Positions 1-12,821 of a stretch of 28,661 nt of DNA are shown here, piece by piece; positions within the stretch are counted from its first letter, which is position 1, and each line of letters starts with the position of its first letter. The DNA comes from Skeletonema tropicum (lineage: Eukaryota; Bacillariophyta; Thalassiosirophyceae; Thalassiosirales; Thalassiosiraceae): NCBI GenBank assembly GCA_037178625.1, contig JAWZXG010000078.1:1-28661 (forward strand). The letters are read 5' to 3'. A program made the translations under genes and the position numbers. The notes below the pieces were generated by a model that was given only the letters and a program-made list of their open reading frames with translations, did not search any database and was not told where the DNA came from.

Positions 1-2280
1 TTTTCTACCTCTTCCCTCAGTTTTGGATGATATTTTCCGAGTTCGTCTATGTGTAGTTTGATCAGGCGCTTTGCATCCTCATCAGTCTGGTTCCCCACTC
101 TCATCCTGTTCATGAGATCGCTATCCTCCTTGTCTTTTGCTCTAAAATTCTTCGTCAACATGAAGACCACATCCGTCATCATCTCAGTCAAGATTTTGCT
201 ACCCTCGTAATCGCATATTTGATTGTTTTTACTCTTTCCTGTCATTGTTTTTGGCCTATCGTTGTTGTGGTATTCGTGGTAGCCGTTTATTGCTCCCCCC
301 TTGTTGGACGGTGGCAGCTGGTAGTCGTCACCGAAGAACAACACAACCGGGACCGCCCCACCTCTCCCGTTTATTGTGCCCATTAAATGCGCAATCTCTC
401 ACATGCTCCTCTGCACCGAATGTTACGTGTGAGCCCAACATGCTTCTTTCATCGACCATCAGTACGAGCAGCTCTTTCAGTTTATTGCACATTTCTTCTC
501 TTCTTTTTGCGTCCAATGATTTGTAAGGTACCTGTACGTTAATTCCCAGAAGTGAGTGCAGCGTGCACCCTTTGACGTTGTACGCTGCGGCTGCCTGAAG
601 GAGCAGCAACCTGGACTGTCTTGTTCGAATCGGTCAGCTTCCTGATGATGGAAATGATGGTGTTAATTACCAGCGATTTCCCGCACCCACCCATTCCTGT
701 AATTGTTGCTCGTAGCGGCTTGTAATCCTCGTCATTATCAAGGAATTTCACCACAGTATCGACAGTGGCGAGTACGATCATCGCCTGTTCCTCGGACAGT
801 TCCTCGATGTTGTAACTTGATCCGTCAGATTTCGTGGGTATTGTTGCGCCTGAATGATCGTCCATCATGGCTCTGGCACGTTGCTCTCTGAGTTTGACTG
901 TGTACTCCTCCCCTGGTATTGTTACGTCTCTTTCTCCATCAAACGAGCTCTTCGACCAATCGTGATTCAATCCTACGTCGATTTTCTTGCCCCCCAAAAG
1001 TAACTCATCCACTTTCCTATCAGAGAGTTGGGTCGAGTGCAAATGATTCAGGTGTTGATCTACCTCGTCATCGTCGAGCTCGTCAATGTTGACATCTGCT
1101 TGAATTGTCCCTTTTCTTGCCACACATTCGATCCTTTTTTTTCTTGCGCGTATCTAACAGCTCTCTGGTATTCGGTCCAAACACTTGTAGGGACCTGTCT
1201 TTTCTGCAGCATCAACTTGAATGTATTGATTGTTCTCTGTCTGTCGCGTAAATTAAGTGGTTTGTCGAAGCTCCATGGCTTGTGAAGTAACAACATTCCT
1301 CTTGCATAATCGTAGTCCACCGGGTAACGTGGTCTGCAATTGAGTCCTTTGGCGATGAGTATCTTGTTCATGCGTCTATTGCTGTCAGGGTCTATCATGA
1401 ACTTTTTCCTACACCACTCCTTGTAAAAGTACTGATCCAAGGTCAGTTTGCTGTACTTTTCCTCCCTGCTTGCATAGCTATAGACCAAGTCGTTTGGCTT
1501 AGGGTCGGATGATTTTCGTAGCTTCAGACAATTCTGAACCGACACGTAAGTGATCACATCTGAACAGAGTGTTAAACTCAGCCTATCAATCTCGTGCACC
1601 GCCTCTTGTATGCTGATGAGCCTTTTGCTTGTCATCCAGTTCAGTGACATTTTCACCAATGTTTGGACACCACTTATATCCTCGGAGCTTTTGCTGGGAG
1701 GTGAGAATTAATAGTGGCGGTAGGTTGTGTTAGCAGTGGGGTTAACAGTGTTCGATTGTTTCAATTTGCAAAATTGTGCACTGCACAGTTTTACCAAAGT
1801 CGATGGCGGAATACAGTGAGGTTACCCAGCGTAAGATTTTGTTTCAATTTGCAAAATTGTGCACCGCACAGTTTTACCCAAAGAAGATGGCGGAATACAC
1901 AACTGCACTGAATTCAGTGTGAGAGACAACTTTCATCTTCAGAGCACACTTACCTTTGCACAATGTTCTGCACTGCTTCTTTCTCCTTCTTGGACGTGTG
2001 GTTCTTCTTGCTGGCGTATGCTACGACATATTTGCAAACGTTCTCAATCTCGCTGACATCGGGTTTGTCTGGATGTGACCTATAAACCAGTAGCTGGATA
2101 TCTATGTTTGCCCTCCAGGTTTGCAAGACCATCATCATCGGAAGTGGTCAAATCCAAATCCCTCTCGATATAAACGGACACACCAGCAACATTGTCACCA
2201 CCATCACCGAGGCGACAATCAGTAATAGTGCGGTCAATGAGTAGCCTGAAATAGACTTTTCTTGGGCACTTTAGCCCGCC
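1..2280 (-). CDS. Rep-helicase N-terminal half, left-arm copy (partial)
   Basis: Mirror of 26390-28661. Exon 2 is 1-1693, the intron 1694-1953 and the Rep exon 1954-2280. This arm carries the better reading in three places: IDRLSLTLCS without a missing G near 1582, NCRPRYPVDYDYARG without a missing C near 1336, and ENVCKYVVAYASKKNH without the shift near 2035. It still contains the extra C in the Walker A-proximal SGS/AAYN stretch (near 599). It also has only GG where the motif III upstream GGVP needs more G (near 354). The open end at base 1 is the interior of the helicase. Confidence 0.8.
1694..1953 (-). other. intron of Rep-helicase gene, left arm
   Basis: Same intron as 26713-26971. Its palindromes are at 1768-1795 and 1851-1878. 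Confidence 0.78.
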
Positions 2281-3043
2281 TGGAGCGAAGGAAACAATCC
2301 TCGTTTCACCGCTTTCTCCATGGCATCCATCAGGTGGCAGCAGCACACAAATTTCAAGACACATGATTGTGCTCAATACATCGAGCAATGTGAAATACCA
2401 GTCAATCGAGCGATGTACTTTGTTGTATGAGTATTCGCATTCATAAATGAATTCGTCCATCACTCTTTGATACGAGGATAGAAGGGTTCATTCGCAGCCA
2501 TATACATGACATCAGCGACGAACGGCAGCAGTTTCTCCTCTGTGTTGAGAGCCACGTTATCAACTACACAAGCGAGTGCGTGGAGGATACTAAAAGTGTT
2601 CCTCGGTACCAACTTGTCACCGGTCGGCCTCTGAACATGATCCGCACCAGCTGTAATGATTTGTTTCAATCGCATCTTCTTTGCTAATTTCGACATTGCC
2701 AAATTGTCAACATCGTCCGTAACAGAAAAAGTTTCTTGATACTCATTTACAACGAGTTTCCTGAGTCGTTGTACACTATCAGCAATATCACCTCTTGCAA
2801 TCAAATCAACAGTATCAACGAAGTCATTAGGATTGCCATTCGACTTAGACGAGGGAGGAGCAGTCTCAGTGACGTTCGATGGAGAGGAATGTGCCTTCGC
2901 TCGCGTCAAACTCTTGAAAACTTTGTTGTCAGGGGAGAGGTAATGGTGGTAATAGTTCCGCGGGATTTGCCGCCCTTACGCTTGATACTCTTCCTTTTCC
3001 ATCCATCCGAGAGATCTGAATGGGTGTAATCAACCCACTCATT
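2276..3043 (-). CDS. MSGLI-type orphan protein, left-arm copy
   Basis: Mirror of 25625-26389. In this arm the start region (about 2909-3043) is separated from the main frame by an indel near 2910-2935. A second indel near 2459 splits off the part starting MDEFIYECEY. Past 2280 this arm keeps the Rep frame open as GGLKCPRKVYFRLL, which shows that the two readings are joined. Confidence 0.58.
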
Positions 3044-3055
3044 CTCGCTATGTAG

Positions 3056-3471
3056 AAGGCAGTTGCATTTATTTATTAGGTAAAATTGTTCAGTGATCGA
3101 TTATACTAAAATGATTCAATAAGCAAGCGATACTTAGTGCGGCAGTGCACATGCACACAAAATAAACTCACATGATAGTTGAATCAGGAGAGGCCTTCTC
3201 TCGGACAGGTACCGGTTTAGACTTTTCGTGACAGCACCTTTCTCGGACAAATCCGGTTCATCATCATCTTGAACAGGTTGATCACGGGAGCCCGAATGAG
3301 TTTTGTCTTCAAGTACAAGTTTCCCGTTCTCATCACTGGTGTGAAGTTGAAGGTTGAAAAAAAAACTTGTAAGTAAAAAGGAAAGACAGAATTTGTAAAA
3401 CGGTACAATGAACAAAAATACCAAAATCATTGAACCACACGAAGGTTAACCTTCTCTCTTACCAAAAATGC
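3056..3471 (-). repeat. direct-repeat copy B, left arm
   Basis: Mirror of 25196-25610. It carries the copy B-specific bases at all four positions that distinguish B from A. Palindrome at about 3078-3105. Confidence 0.92.
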
Positions 3472-3947
3472 TCACAATTTGAAGTGTACGGCGCTTGGCT
3501 TGTACCTCCTTTCTGAGCAATAGCGGCAAACATTAAGAAGTTGACCGCTGCAGACACCAGATCATCTTTGTCAGTAGAATCAGTCTTACCAACTGGGACA
3601 TTCGGGTAATGTTCAGACAGTTCATTCAGGATGTACTTGATTGACCCGACTTCAAAGACGGAAAGAGCAGAAAAGAGCAGTTGTTCCTTCTCCAACTTGG
3701 CAACGTCAAACCCATCGCCTAATGCAACAGACGCTAGCAGCGAGAAGATACGATCGTCGGTACGCACCAAACGCCAATTGATGTCTGTTACGCTCAATGC
3801 AATGACAGGAGCCGACGGTTTAGCGGCAGTCTTGACCCCTGACGAAGTAAGACGTGCATCGACATTGCTCCGATTCCGCACGGCACGGAAGCCCTTACCA
3901 TTACTACCAACGGTGGATATAACTGGATTTGTGTTGCCAAACTTCAT
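3168..3947 (-). CDS. MKFGN-type two-exon orphan protein, left-arm copy
   Basis: Mirror of 24720-25499. Exon 1 is 3463-3947 and exon 2 is 3168-3335; the intron is 3336-3462. Here exon 2 reads cleanly to PDSTIM before TGA, so this arm gives the better C-terminus. Confidence 0.65.
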
Positions 3948-4811
3948 TATTTATTCGGACAATGTAGAAATGTGATGATGTAAATGATGCAATGCATAAT
4001 TTATGAGAGCTGTTGAACGGCTCGACAACGTACAAACTGCCTACATAACCGCCGCCAACGCACCAGCGCAATAATCAGCAGAGAACAATGCAATCAATAA
4101 CCAACCACGTCATGAAGTAAACGAGTTCCTTCGTAAGCTACGTCGGCAACACAAGATCTTGTGGTTCAACACATCGACAACACGTCGACAAAAAGATTCA
4201 GCTCAACACAAGACGTCGACGTGGAGTTAAGAACTGACGTATTGATCAGTACGTGGCCAAAGATCGGCAGTTATTCAAATGCAAACACGTCGGCAACCAA
4301 CGTCGGCGTCTATTTAGACTTGCATCAATAGACGACTCGGCAGATAATGTAATTGAGCCAATGTCGACCTGAGTACTTGCTGCATGAACTTAAATACTTT
4401 TTTGTTCATTGGATTTTGCCAACACCTGACTTCTGGTACTTTGTGACGTAAGACGATTGGAATCAAGTGTACTAATTCCTTAAGTAACGAAGTTTACCAC
4501 GTCACTCAGAGAAAAATGAAGAAAATAGATGGTGACGGGGATGCACACCGGAAAGAACGAAGAAGCTCATCGACAATCTGACTTAATTAGCCTGGAAAGT
4601 CCTTTCTAGCACAAATCAAGCGATTTTTAGATCTAAATCATAAGATATAGCATCTAAATGACAATCAAAATGGGCATTTCAGCGGGGATAGGAGGGGGGA
4701 AAATCCCAACACTTCAAGTTTAAGTTCCGGAAGTAATTCAGAGCAAAGCACCGCACCCAACGAATCCGCCGCACAGATCTCGCATAAAACGCAACAGCGC
4801 TCCACCAAATC
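3948..4811. promoter_or_regulatory. bidirectional promoter, left-arm copy
   Basis: Mirror of 23855-24719. The ACGT-core sites run from about 4140 to 4315, including TACGTCGGCAACAC, ACACGTCGACA, AGACGTCGACGTGG, AACACGTCGGCAACCAACG and the palindrome ACAAGATCTTGT. Confidence 0.55.
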
Positions 4812-7800
4812 ATGACCGACAAACAACATCCAACTGAACACGATAACGACGACACCATGAACTCACCTGAAGCTACAGATGCAACTGAATCTGCGGTTGA
4901 ATCTGCAGCTGAAGCTGTGGACGCAAAAAGCACGTTAAAGGAGACAACGAGTCCGCCGGACAACCAGATGAACACCCCCGGAAAGAATAACACACCTACC
5001 GATCATACTGCCGAGGCTGTCACCAGACCAACCACCAACAACGTTATCACCCCTGACAAAACCAACAGCAGGTACAGAAACGACTACGCAGCAAGTCGAG
5101 GAAGATCGACCTGAGCATTACATCAAAGGCACAAATACGGGCCTGCCAACAAAATTAGTGCTACGGTTTTCGTTTGCTTCACCCATTTGGATAAAGAAGG
5201 CAAATTGGTAGCGGAGAATGTAAATCAAGCGGTACCACAGCAAGAGAAGATACTCGGGCTATTGAAACTGGTGGCTACGGGTAAATCCGGCGACAACAAA
5301 GAAATGAACGACAGTCAGATACACTTACACTTCAGCAAGAAAGCAGCGGAGGATGATTCCGCGGAAGATTGCGTGAGTTTACTTTTGTTGAATCTGCGCA
5401 ACGAACCATTTTGTAAAATTGATCACTGTACAAATTTGGGAATGTTGATTCGTTGATCGATTGCGATGTTGCACAGAACGAATTTGTAAATTTGATCACT
5501 GTACAATTTTGGTAATATTGATTCGTCGATCGATTGCTGCAGCCAAACTACATCATGCTACTTGATTTGTATAATTGCTCACTGTGCGATTATACGAATA
5601 TTGATTTATAGATCCGTTGCTGAACTCACAACTAACACTTAATTGATGCTACTCCACATTAATAACAGGAGAAGACAGAACCAGTCAATGCAACTCATAT
5701 GTCATTGATTGCATCCAGTGAAGAAGCGAGGACTAGTGTGGCTTACGGATTGCCATTCACGTATGTTCCAGAGCTATCACACTTAATCGACGTACTCAAC
5801 GGAGATGATGGTAGTGGCACAGATGAAACGAAAAGAGAAATATCAGAGGCATTAACTGGCTAATGTGACAACAGTCGAAGGTCAACGAAAGCTTTTGAGC
5901 ACTGCAAGAAAGCACCATTGGCTAGATGAAAGTCAAAATGAAGTCAATGTGGCAGTCCAAGATGGTATCGAGGGATTTGGTCATTTCTACACTTCCTTCA
6001 CTGCTTCATTGAAATTCTATGTCACAGCTGTTGAAGGCAACCACCGCTTGATAGCATTATTGGCCAGCTCTGCTGCGATGCAAAGTGAAGAGAGAGTCAG
6101 GCTACTTCTTCAAGCCAAGCAATCCGGAGATCCGACGTTCTTGACCAATTCATTCGTAGGAATTGAAGATAACGAACATGACGCCATGGAGAATGCTCTT
6201 GAGAAATTGAAAAAATCGGACAGTGATGCAATATTGAGCCACCCCTTCGACGGCTCACATTACAGTAGCATCAAGGACTGCTACCGAATCTTTCCCCGCG
6301 CCTCACCTCGCGGAAACTCTTCCTAGCCGAGAAAAGCAAGAACGTGAGCAAAAGGAAGCTTGGATCAACAGTACTAAATATATACAGAGGCTTAACTAAG
6401 CATAATTCTGTGAGAAGAGACCATGAGGATTGGACTGAGAAGGAAGTTGGTACTAACGGTAAGATAGTCAGCAAAGGTAAAGTTTTGACCATAAAGGGGC
6501 TGAGAGCGCGACGGCAAGGACACTTGAAGAGTTTGAAGATGACCCAAGTTTCACCGAAGAGCCGCTCACTCTACGAGAATCCAATGCGTGAATACGAGAC
6601 GTGCCAAAACGAAGTGCAGCTCAGAGTTGATGGTGGAGGACCAAATGATGTACTCAAATTGCCTGTCAAGTGTAATATGGACAACTTCGGTTCCTACAGG
6701 GAACTACCCGATGACTGTTGAGCACAGCATGGCCAGATTTTTCCCACTCGCGGTAGCGGTACAGTCATTGCTTGAAACTGATGGAATGCAGCTATTTACC
6801 TCAAAGCAGATAAGCGCAATGTTGGCAGGCGGAATTATTATGCCAAGATCAGGAGTGAACACGATTGTGATACCCAAGGATGATACTGATGGAAAATACA
6901 ATGACACGCCTAAACTATGGGACAGGTCAGTTGAAGGGATCATGGCGACAAGTACTGCAGCGTTGGTCTACACAGTCGAGTCTGCCAAACTGTTCAACGC
7001 AGATGCCTTGCTTGATCAAACTTTAAATGCCTTCAGCATCATGTCGCAAACCAAAGATATGGCGAATGATTTGAGATTGAGTATTGGTAAGAACAAGCTT
7101 GGTATCATTTCATTCGTAAACTTGTGCTCGTTGTACCTTGACTAACAAGTATCTATTCATTGAAATCAAGCGAAAAGTTTCGGATTGATTAGTATGGCAG
7201 CAAAAGAGATCGCAGTTGTCCTGAAGACGCTGAAGGAAGATGAAGGCACAGAGAGAGATGTGAATATCGCGGCACTAAACTTCATGGTGACAATGAATCT
7301 ATTACACGAGTACATGCAACTCATTGCTTCTACCCTGAAGACATCCAAGTTAGTGAAGACCTATTGAGAGAAGACAACCAGGATTTGGTCGGTGAAGCTA
7401 TCAGAGAATTCTTGGTAAGAAAGAAAGACAAGGACAAGACTTCACGTCTCGATAAAGAGCAATTGGCAAGTAACGTCATTGAGGCGGTCAGAGTGACGAA
7501 TGAGACAGGTGCAAGTTCAACCAAAAGACAAAGCAAGATACCGACTAAGGGTAGAGATGTGATGACCATCGTAACAGCTCCTGGTGATATGACACTAGTA
7601 GAGCTCATTTGCCACATCTTTTGTTGGAATGTGGTTCGATCCGCAGAGAAAGAGAGAGGCAATCCGAGAAAGCTCCAAGACCTCTTCTTCGGAAAAGACA
7701 AGCGATTCAAAACGACAAGCGACTCAGTGAAAACATCAAGTCAGTTGATGAAGGTTCTAAAGATTGGGAATGAAACGGTCACATCTAGAATCGAATCACC

Positions 7801-8753
7801 GAGTGACTTTCAAATGACAGGATCGTTGTTATCGCTAACGCAGCTGGGCGACTTGATCAGAGGGACTGCGCAACTTAAGGGCAAGCTCATCCGTACGTAC
7901 ACACTTCCAACGAAAACCTGCTGCTACCAAGGAGGGAAAGCCAAGCAAAAGAAAGGAGAGTAAGAAGAGGAAGTCGGAGAAGCATCAAAGTAAAGACAAA
8001 AATGGATCAACAACTGATACAGAGGAGACAAATTCGAAAAAGCAACGCACCAATGATTGTGCCAGTAAAACGATCGTGTCGCAACAGTCAGGCAATACGA
8101 CGCAGCACGAACTCCACGGACGAGAGAGCAAGGATGAATTGAGAGCTAGAGCCGTGAAAGCAGCACAGAATAAGTTGGTAAAGATATCTTGGGAGAAGGA
8201 TTAATGACAAACATTGCAAAAGCAATCATTGATGAATTGTTCCCTACACTTCCAGAAGCAGAAGCTGATATAGATGAGATGATTGAAAGTGACGATGTCG
8301 TGGCAAGAACCGAAACAACATTCGAAGCAGTAGAAGGATATGAGGTAGGAAAACAGTACGACCAAACTGGATTCTTTGACGTCATCAACCTCGCGTGGAG
8401 TAACATGAAATGGAGAGGAAGGAAGAAAAAGCACAAAACGAACAAACGTATTGGGTTGACTACGAAGGAGCAACAGATGGCTGAGAAGTGGGCAAAGAAC
8501 TTGTTTGGCTTACCTTTGAAGACAGCTATTACGCAGATCGTGAAGGAAATGAACAAGTCAATCGTCTTTTTTGCACAGAAAAAACGGAGAGGAATATAAG
8601 AGAGTGTTCAACGTGAGCGGCAAGAAAGGTGACACTGTCGTCGATCCTTACAACACAATTTACATCTACGGAGAACCATCAGTCGACGGCGCTAAGAGAA
8701 CAACAAACAACGCAAATTACAGGTGGATGGTACCAAATGAGACAGAAGAATAG
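4812..8753 (+). CDS. very large orphan protein, left-arm copy
   Basis: Mirror of 19908-23854. Exons 4812-5372, 5669-7086 and 7171-8753. This arm has more breaks than the right arm: a missing A near 5151, an extra G near 5859 that creates a false stop in LTANVTT, an extra G near 6252, and others near 6515 and 6700. A further open frame after 8753, reading RGMGSITRRDNESLTDDQQQ, ends at TAA about 8871 and could be the true C-terminus if one base is miscalled near 8745. Confidence 0.6.
5373..5668 (+). other. intron 1 of the large orphan gene, left arm
   Basis: GTGAGT to ATAACAG. It contains palindromes at 5413-5440, 5485-5513 and 5569-5595. Confidence 0.75.
7087..7170 (+). other. intron 2 of the large orphan gene, left arm
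   Basis: 84 bp, GTAAGA to AATCAAG. Splicing restores SI-AKSFGLISMA. Confidence 0.7.
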
Positions 8754-8918
8754 CTAACAACAGGGGAATGGGGAGCATAACAAGGAGAGACAACGAAAGC
8801 TTGACCGACGACCAACAACAGGCTATAACGACGGAAAGGGTTGATGAAACACGAGACAATGGTCAGCCATAAAAAGTAACAAAACTAAGAACCATAACAT
8901 AAGAACTTCGCCCAATTA

Positions 8919-8945
8919 GTAAAACTGTGCAATGCACAATTATAG
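8919..8945. terminator. palindrome between convergent genes, left arm
   Basis: GTAAAACTGTGCA, A, TGCACAATTATAG. This arm lacks the extra C seen at 19716-19743. Confidence 0.5.
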
Positions 8946-9006
8946 AAATTGATACACGATACATCAGACTAGTCCACGACAATATCAGCGGATAACTGCT
9001 CGAAAT

Positions 9007-9839
9007 TCAAACAATAAACCTTGAGAAGAACGCTGTTGAAGACTTCGTCAGCAAGAAGCTCTGACATATGAGACAATTGAACACGTCAAAATCGCGGTCC
9101 AACAAACCACGCTTGGACACCAAAAGGGCGTTGATATCCATGCAAAACATAAAAGTCTCTGAAATGGGACGTCTGCATTCAATCATACGATTCAGGAGAT
9201 CTAATTGGTACTGGAGTTGACCCAGTTCTCTAATAGAGAAATTGTCTGGCCCAGCGACGGATTTCATGACAAGAGCTTTCCGTGAAAGCAACAAGCTGAT
9301 GTCGGAGCACAATCCATAAGCTACATCGACAGAGAACAGTCTCTCGCAGCGAATAGTGCACAAAGAAGATGTGCATGGGGAATGGCTTGAAACACATCAT
9401 TGGTTGCACAGCTGGGATGGAAGAAAACGAACTAACCCCAAATAAAGAACATCGGCGCAGCCGAGACAAGCGTTGAGCTCTGTGACGTCCAATAACGACC
9501 ACCCTGATTGCATCACAACCAAATCCCAAAAATACCATATTGATAAGTCGAACAGAACATCACATTTGCTCAACAGCTTAGCAGCCAAAGACGATCGAAG
9601 CAAAACGCCGCCTACAAGCCGAAACGATGCAAGAGAGCGTTGATCGGAACCAAACAACTCTGTGAGACGATGGTTTCGTCCAACACATCAACCGATATGC
9701 AAGAGCTACTACTACAAGCATGCAACTCACAAAATGATGCACTGTAATTGTCAAACAAGGACAAGACCTTAGTCCTTGGTATAGGGCGATTCACAACGAT
9801 ACGAGATGAACGAACGTCCCTCGATCTAATATACACCAT
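9007..9839 (-). CDS. MVYIR-type orphan protein, left-arm copy
   Basis: Mirror of 18823-19653. The N-terminal part is broken near 9656 and the middle near 9405 by single-base differences. The C-terminal part from 9363 down to TGA at 9007 is fully open and gives the better ending (ETFMFCMDINALLVSKRG), where the right arm has an extra G near 19518. Confidence 0.6.
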
Positions 9840-10083
9840 TGAAATGATGAAGCATCGACAAAACAAAGAGAGATGTCTAGAGAGAGACAGCTGAAAGCTG
9901 TCTATGTTATGGAGTATTTAGTTATGTGTAATAGAAAAGAATCTGTGGTCATGTGTATCAGTTCGGCGACGAACACAAGAAATATGTAATTACGAGAAAA
10001 TAGCCACAAACACAATCGCTTGAGAAACCACTGATGAGAACCAAATTGGGGCAAGTTATTTCACTACGATACTCTCACTGAAT
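9840..10083. promoter_or_regulatory. divergent promoter region, left arm
   Basis: Mirror of 18579-18822. The perfect stem AGACAGCT / AGCTGTCT lies at 9885-9903. Confidence 0.5.
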
Positions 10084-10475
10084 ATGATGGAACGATCAAC
10101 TAAGCTATCAAACAGCGCGTTTAAAAACGATGTCGAAAGTTTACGGCAACAACTAAAGCTGCAAAACAATGACAGAGGAATTGGAATAGCAACAAGACTG
10201 CTGCAACTGAGCGAGGGAAGCATAGAGAGAGCGAAACTAGCAGTAGATAGAATCTTGGGAGGTGCACAAACAGAACAAGAGAAGGACACAATTGAATCCA
10301 TCATAACAGACTACATAAAAGATATGGGAGACATAGAACCAATTATGCTGCAATGATGGGACAAACTGAGACAGACAGGACGAACACTATGGTACCAGGC
10401 TCAATACTATATACAGAGGTGAACTATAACATGCCGGCACCAACATGGAAAAGAGGGAATAAAAACTCGCACTGA
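10084..10475 (+). CDS. MMERS-type small orphan protein, left-arm copy
   Basis: Mirror of 18186-18578. With GGG near 10327 this arm stops after DMGDIEPIMLQ (90 residues). The 130-residue frame seen in the right arm continues to TGA 10473 if one G is restored. Confidence 0.58.
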
Positions 10476-10710
10476 AACGATAGAATCGAGTGGATGAGTT
10501 GAAAGTGAAAGAGATGCACAACAGTGAACACTAAGCGCAACTAAACAGCTGATCCGAAAACAAACAGTTGAGACGACGAATGACTGCCGGACAATGTACT
10601 AATTGGTATAAGTGTGCACAGCACAATTATATATAATTTGATCAGGCGCACTGCAATCTTCTCTCAAATCCCTACACAAATACTAGTGCCGATGGACAGA
10701 TAGATGATTT

Positions 10711-10850
10711 TCACAATTCTAACACAATTAAAGACAACGTCATTGCAGAGCAACTTTATAGCCGTATTCTATTGTAAAGAGACTAATTGGTAAAATTGTG
10801 CACAGCACAATTATACCAATTAAGGCCAACGTCCATTGCAGAGCAACTTT
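10711..10850 (-). repeat. tandem repeats and palindrome, left arm
   Basis: Mirror of 17811-17960. The strong palindrome is 10784-10822; a diverged one lies at about 10604-10635. Confidence 0.8.
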
Positions 10851-11065
10851 ATAGCCGAATTCCGTTGTATAAAGACTACTGACAAGCCACACGGCAAATG
10901 GCCAACAGAGCAAGATGACGACACAATACTTTACAGGCCCCGAGGGCCCGCGCTGAACCCGCCACATACACCGCTGCACGCCACTACTATCGCACCATTC
11001 TGCGCGCCCCTGTTTATATCCTTTATTGATTGTCGTTAATTTGTCATGTTGCCGCGATTGAAAAT

Positions 11066-11088
11066 AAATTTGTCTTCAAGACAAATTT
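11066..11088. terminator. hairpin at the end of the 11087-12325 gene, left arm
   Basis: AAATTTGTCTT, C, AAGACAAATTT. The sister hairpin in the intron lies at about 11545-11570. Confidence 0.5.
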
Positions 11089-12325
11089 AATAATATAACA
11101 GAAATTTTAAAGTATTTTCCATGCAAGTTGTGAATATTGCATTGGAAAAGAACTTCTCTCCAGGGATGATATACCTGAAACTGACCAAGCTGTCGCAAAT
11201 GGTGTGGCAAACAGGACTGTCTAAGGAGTGTTTCTGTAAGTCCATTATGTTGCCAAGTGTCACTAACACGATTATGTCATCAAGTTTCCTGTGATTTATG
11301 TTTCGGAATGAAACGAAGCTTCGTCTCGCGATGACCGTCTACCAAATTTTGTTCAGCGACCATACTTTGCTTCTTGATCTCCTTCAGAGGTATGCCTTTG
11401 TGTCGGACTTGCTTGACACATAGGACTTTTTGAAGCCAGGTTGTCACAAAGAATATTATATGTTTTAACGATATATTCGGAGCTGGAAGTAACATTGGGA
11501 AAAGACCAAAAATGTCAGCGATGAAGTGAAGTATCGGACCTCAAAATATTTTTGTCGTGAGGACAAATTTATTTTCAGAATCGTACACCGTACCAGTGAC
11601 ACTCGTACAAGTATAATAACTCACCTTGTCTAGCAATGGACGATGTTGTATCTTTTACAGGTGTCACAACTGGAACTGGAATGACCTTTTCCGACAGCTC
11701 TCCCAACATAGATCCAATAGTTCCAGACGCTTTTGTGTTCTGTGGAATTTCTCCAACTCCAACTGGCCGAGCTGCATTGCCATTATTGCTACGAAATACA
11801 CCAGCATCGTCTGCTTCCAAGGGGGCGTTATCAACATTACCAACACCCATATTGGTGCCATCATTATCACGTTCTCCTGACAGTCTAGCAACCGAAGTAG
11901 CATTACGACACGGATAATCCTTCACGGTAGAACCAGAAGACTCATGAAACAGGCGGTCGAGACAGCTGCGCGGAAGTCTACTGGTAGACAGAGAATCATA
12001 TAAATGATCGCGAATGGTTTGGCGGCCCACAAGACTGTGATCTTCTGAGCAGCGGCGATATGCGCGAACAGTAGCAGGTTGTTCCCCAGCATGATACAGC
12101 AACGCCGGAAGATTAGTTGGGTCAACTGCTGACTCCTCACCAGAAGGAGTAGACGCTGGTATGTCCGTTTCAGACGGATGATGAGTATTCACTGGAGTTG
12201 CGGCACTACCATTGCTCTCTTTAGGGCACTGCTGTTCGATGTCATAATTTTTTGATGATTGCTTTAACTTTAACAAAGAACTCGCCTGCTCGACATCGTC
12301 ATCGGCCCTCGGGGCCCCCGTTCAT
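11087..12325 (-). CDS. two-exon orphan protein, left-arm copy
   Basis: Mirror of 16340-17576. Exon 1 is 11625-12325, the intron 11483-11624 and exon 2 11087-11482. Exon 2 reads LKEIKKQSMVAEQNLVDGHR without a break here and ends KFLLYY before TAA; it has one break near 11280-11285 (KSQE/LDD). The GC-rich motif pair lies at 10937-10949 and 12303-12315. Confidence 0.6.
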
Positions 12326-12821
12326 GGAGTGCAGAGCAGCGTAATAGGGGGCCGCAGGTGCCCTTCTATTACAGGTGGGAAAATTCATTATTTTTCACCC
12401 CCCATTATTCTACAGAGTTATAGGTAGGAATCAGTACATGTGTTTTTTAGTGAGAAGGTTTACTTTAGGGACACGTAGAGTCTCGGTAGAGACTACCGGC
12501 GTAGGATCTGTATGTGTTCCTATGTAGAAAGCAAGAAGTACCTGTTGAAAGCGAGAAATTTACTGTACTAGATGCGCTTTTTGAGCATCTAAATCGGTCT
12601 GTACGAGAAAGAAATACAGGTTTTACACGGGCGTTAGTCAATTTAGTTTTTGTCTTTCTTCGTCGCGAGAAAATGTCTTTTTGTAAAACTGTGCTTGATA
12701 TATCGAATCGTGCGCTTGCAGATGTTTTACTGATCACCAGATGCAGACGCTTAATTGAGTTGTTGTATTCTTTGTGGTGAGAAAGTGTCTGTTTTGTAAA
12801 ACTGTGCAGTGATCAATTTTA
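12326..12821. other. spacer, left arm, with weak ORF
   Basis: Mirror of 15843-16339. It holds the weak plus-strand reading at 12514-12780 and the palindrome at 12796-12822. Confidence 0.55.
12514..12780 (+). CDS. weak hypothetical ORF
   Basis: An 88-codon reading with a non-ATG start (GTG), encoding RKQEVPVESEKFTVLDALFE and LNRSVRERNTGFTRALVNLV. The amino-acid pattern looks somewhat protein-like up to EKMSF. A run of five T here is seven T in the right arm (near 15990), so the frame after that point is unreliable. No homologue is recognised, and it may be chance. Confidence 0.25.
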   Translation: MFLCRKQEVPVESEKFTVLDALFEHLNRSVRERNTGFTRALVNLVFVFLRREKMSFCKTVLDISNRALADVLLITRCRRLIELLYSLW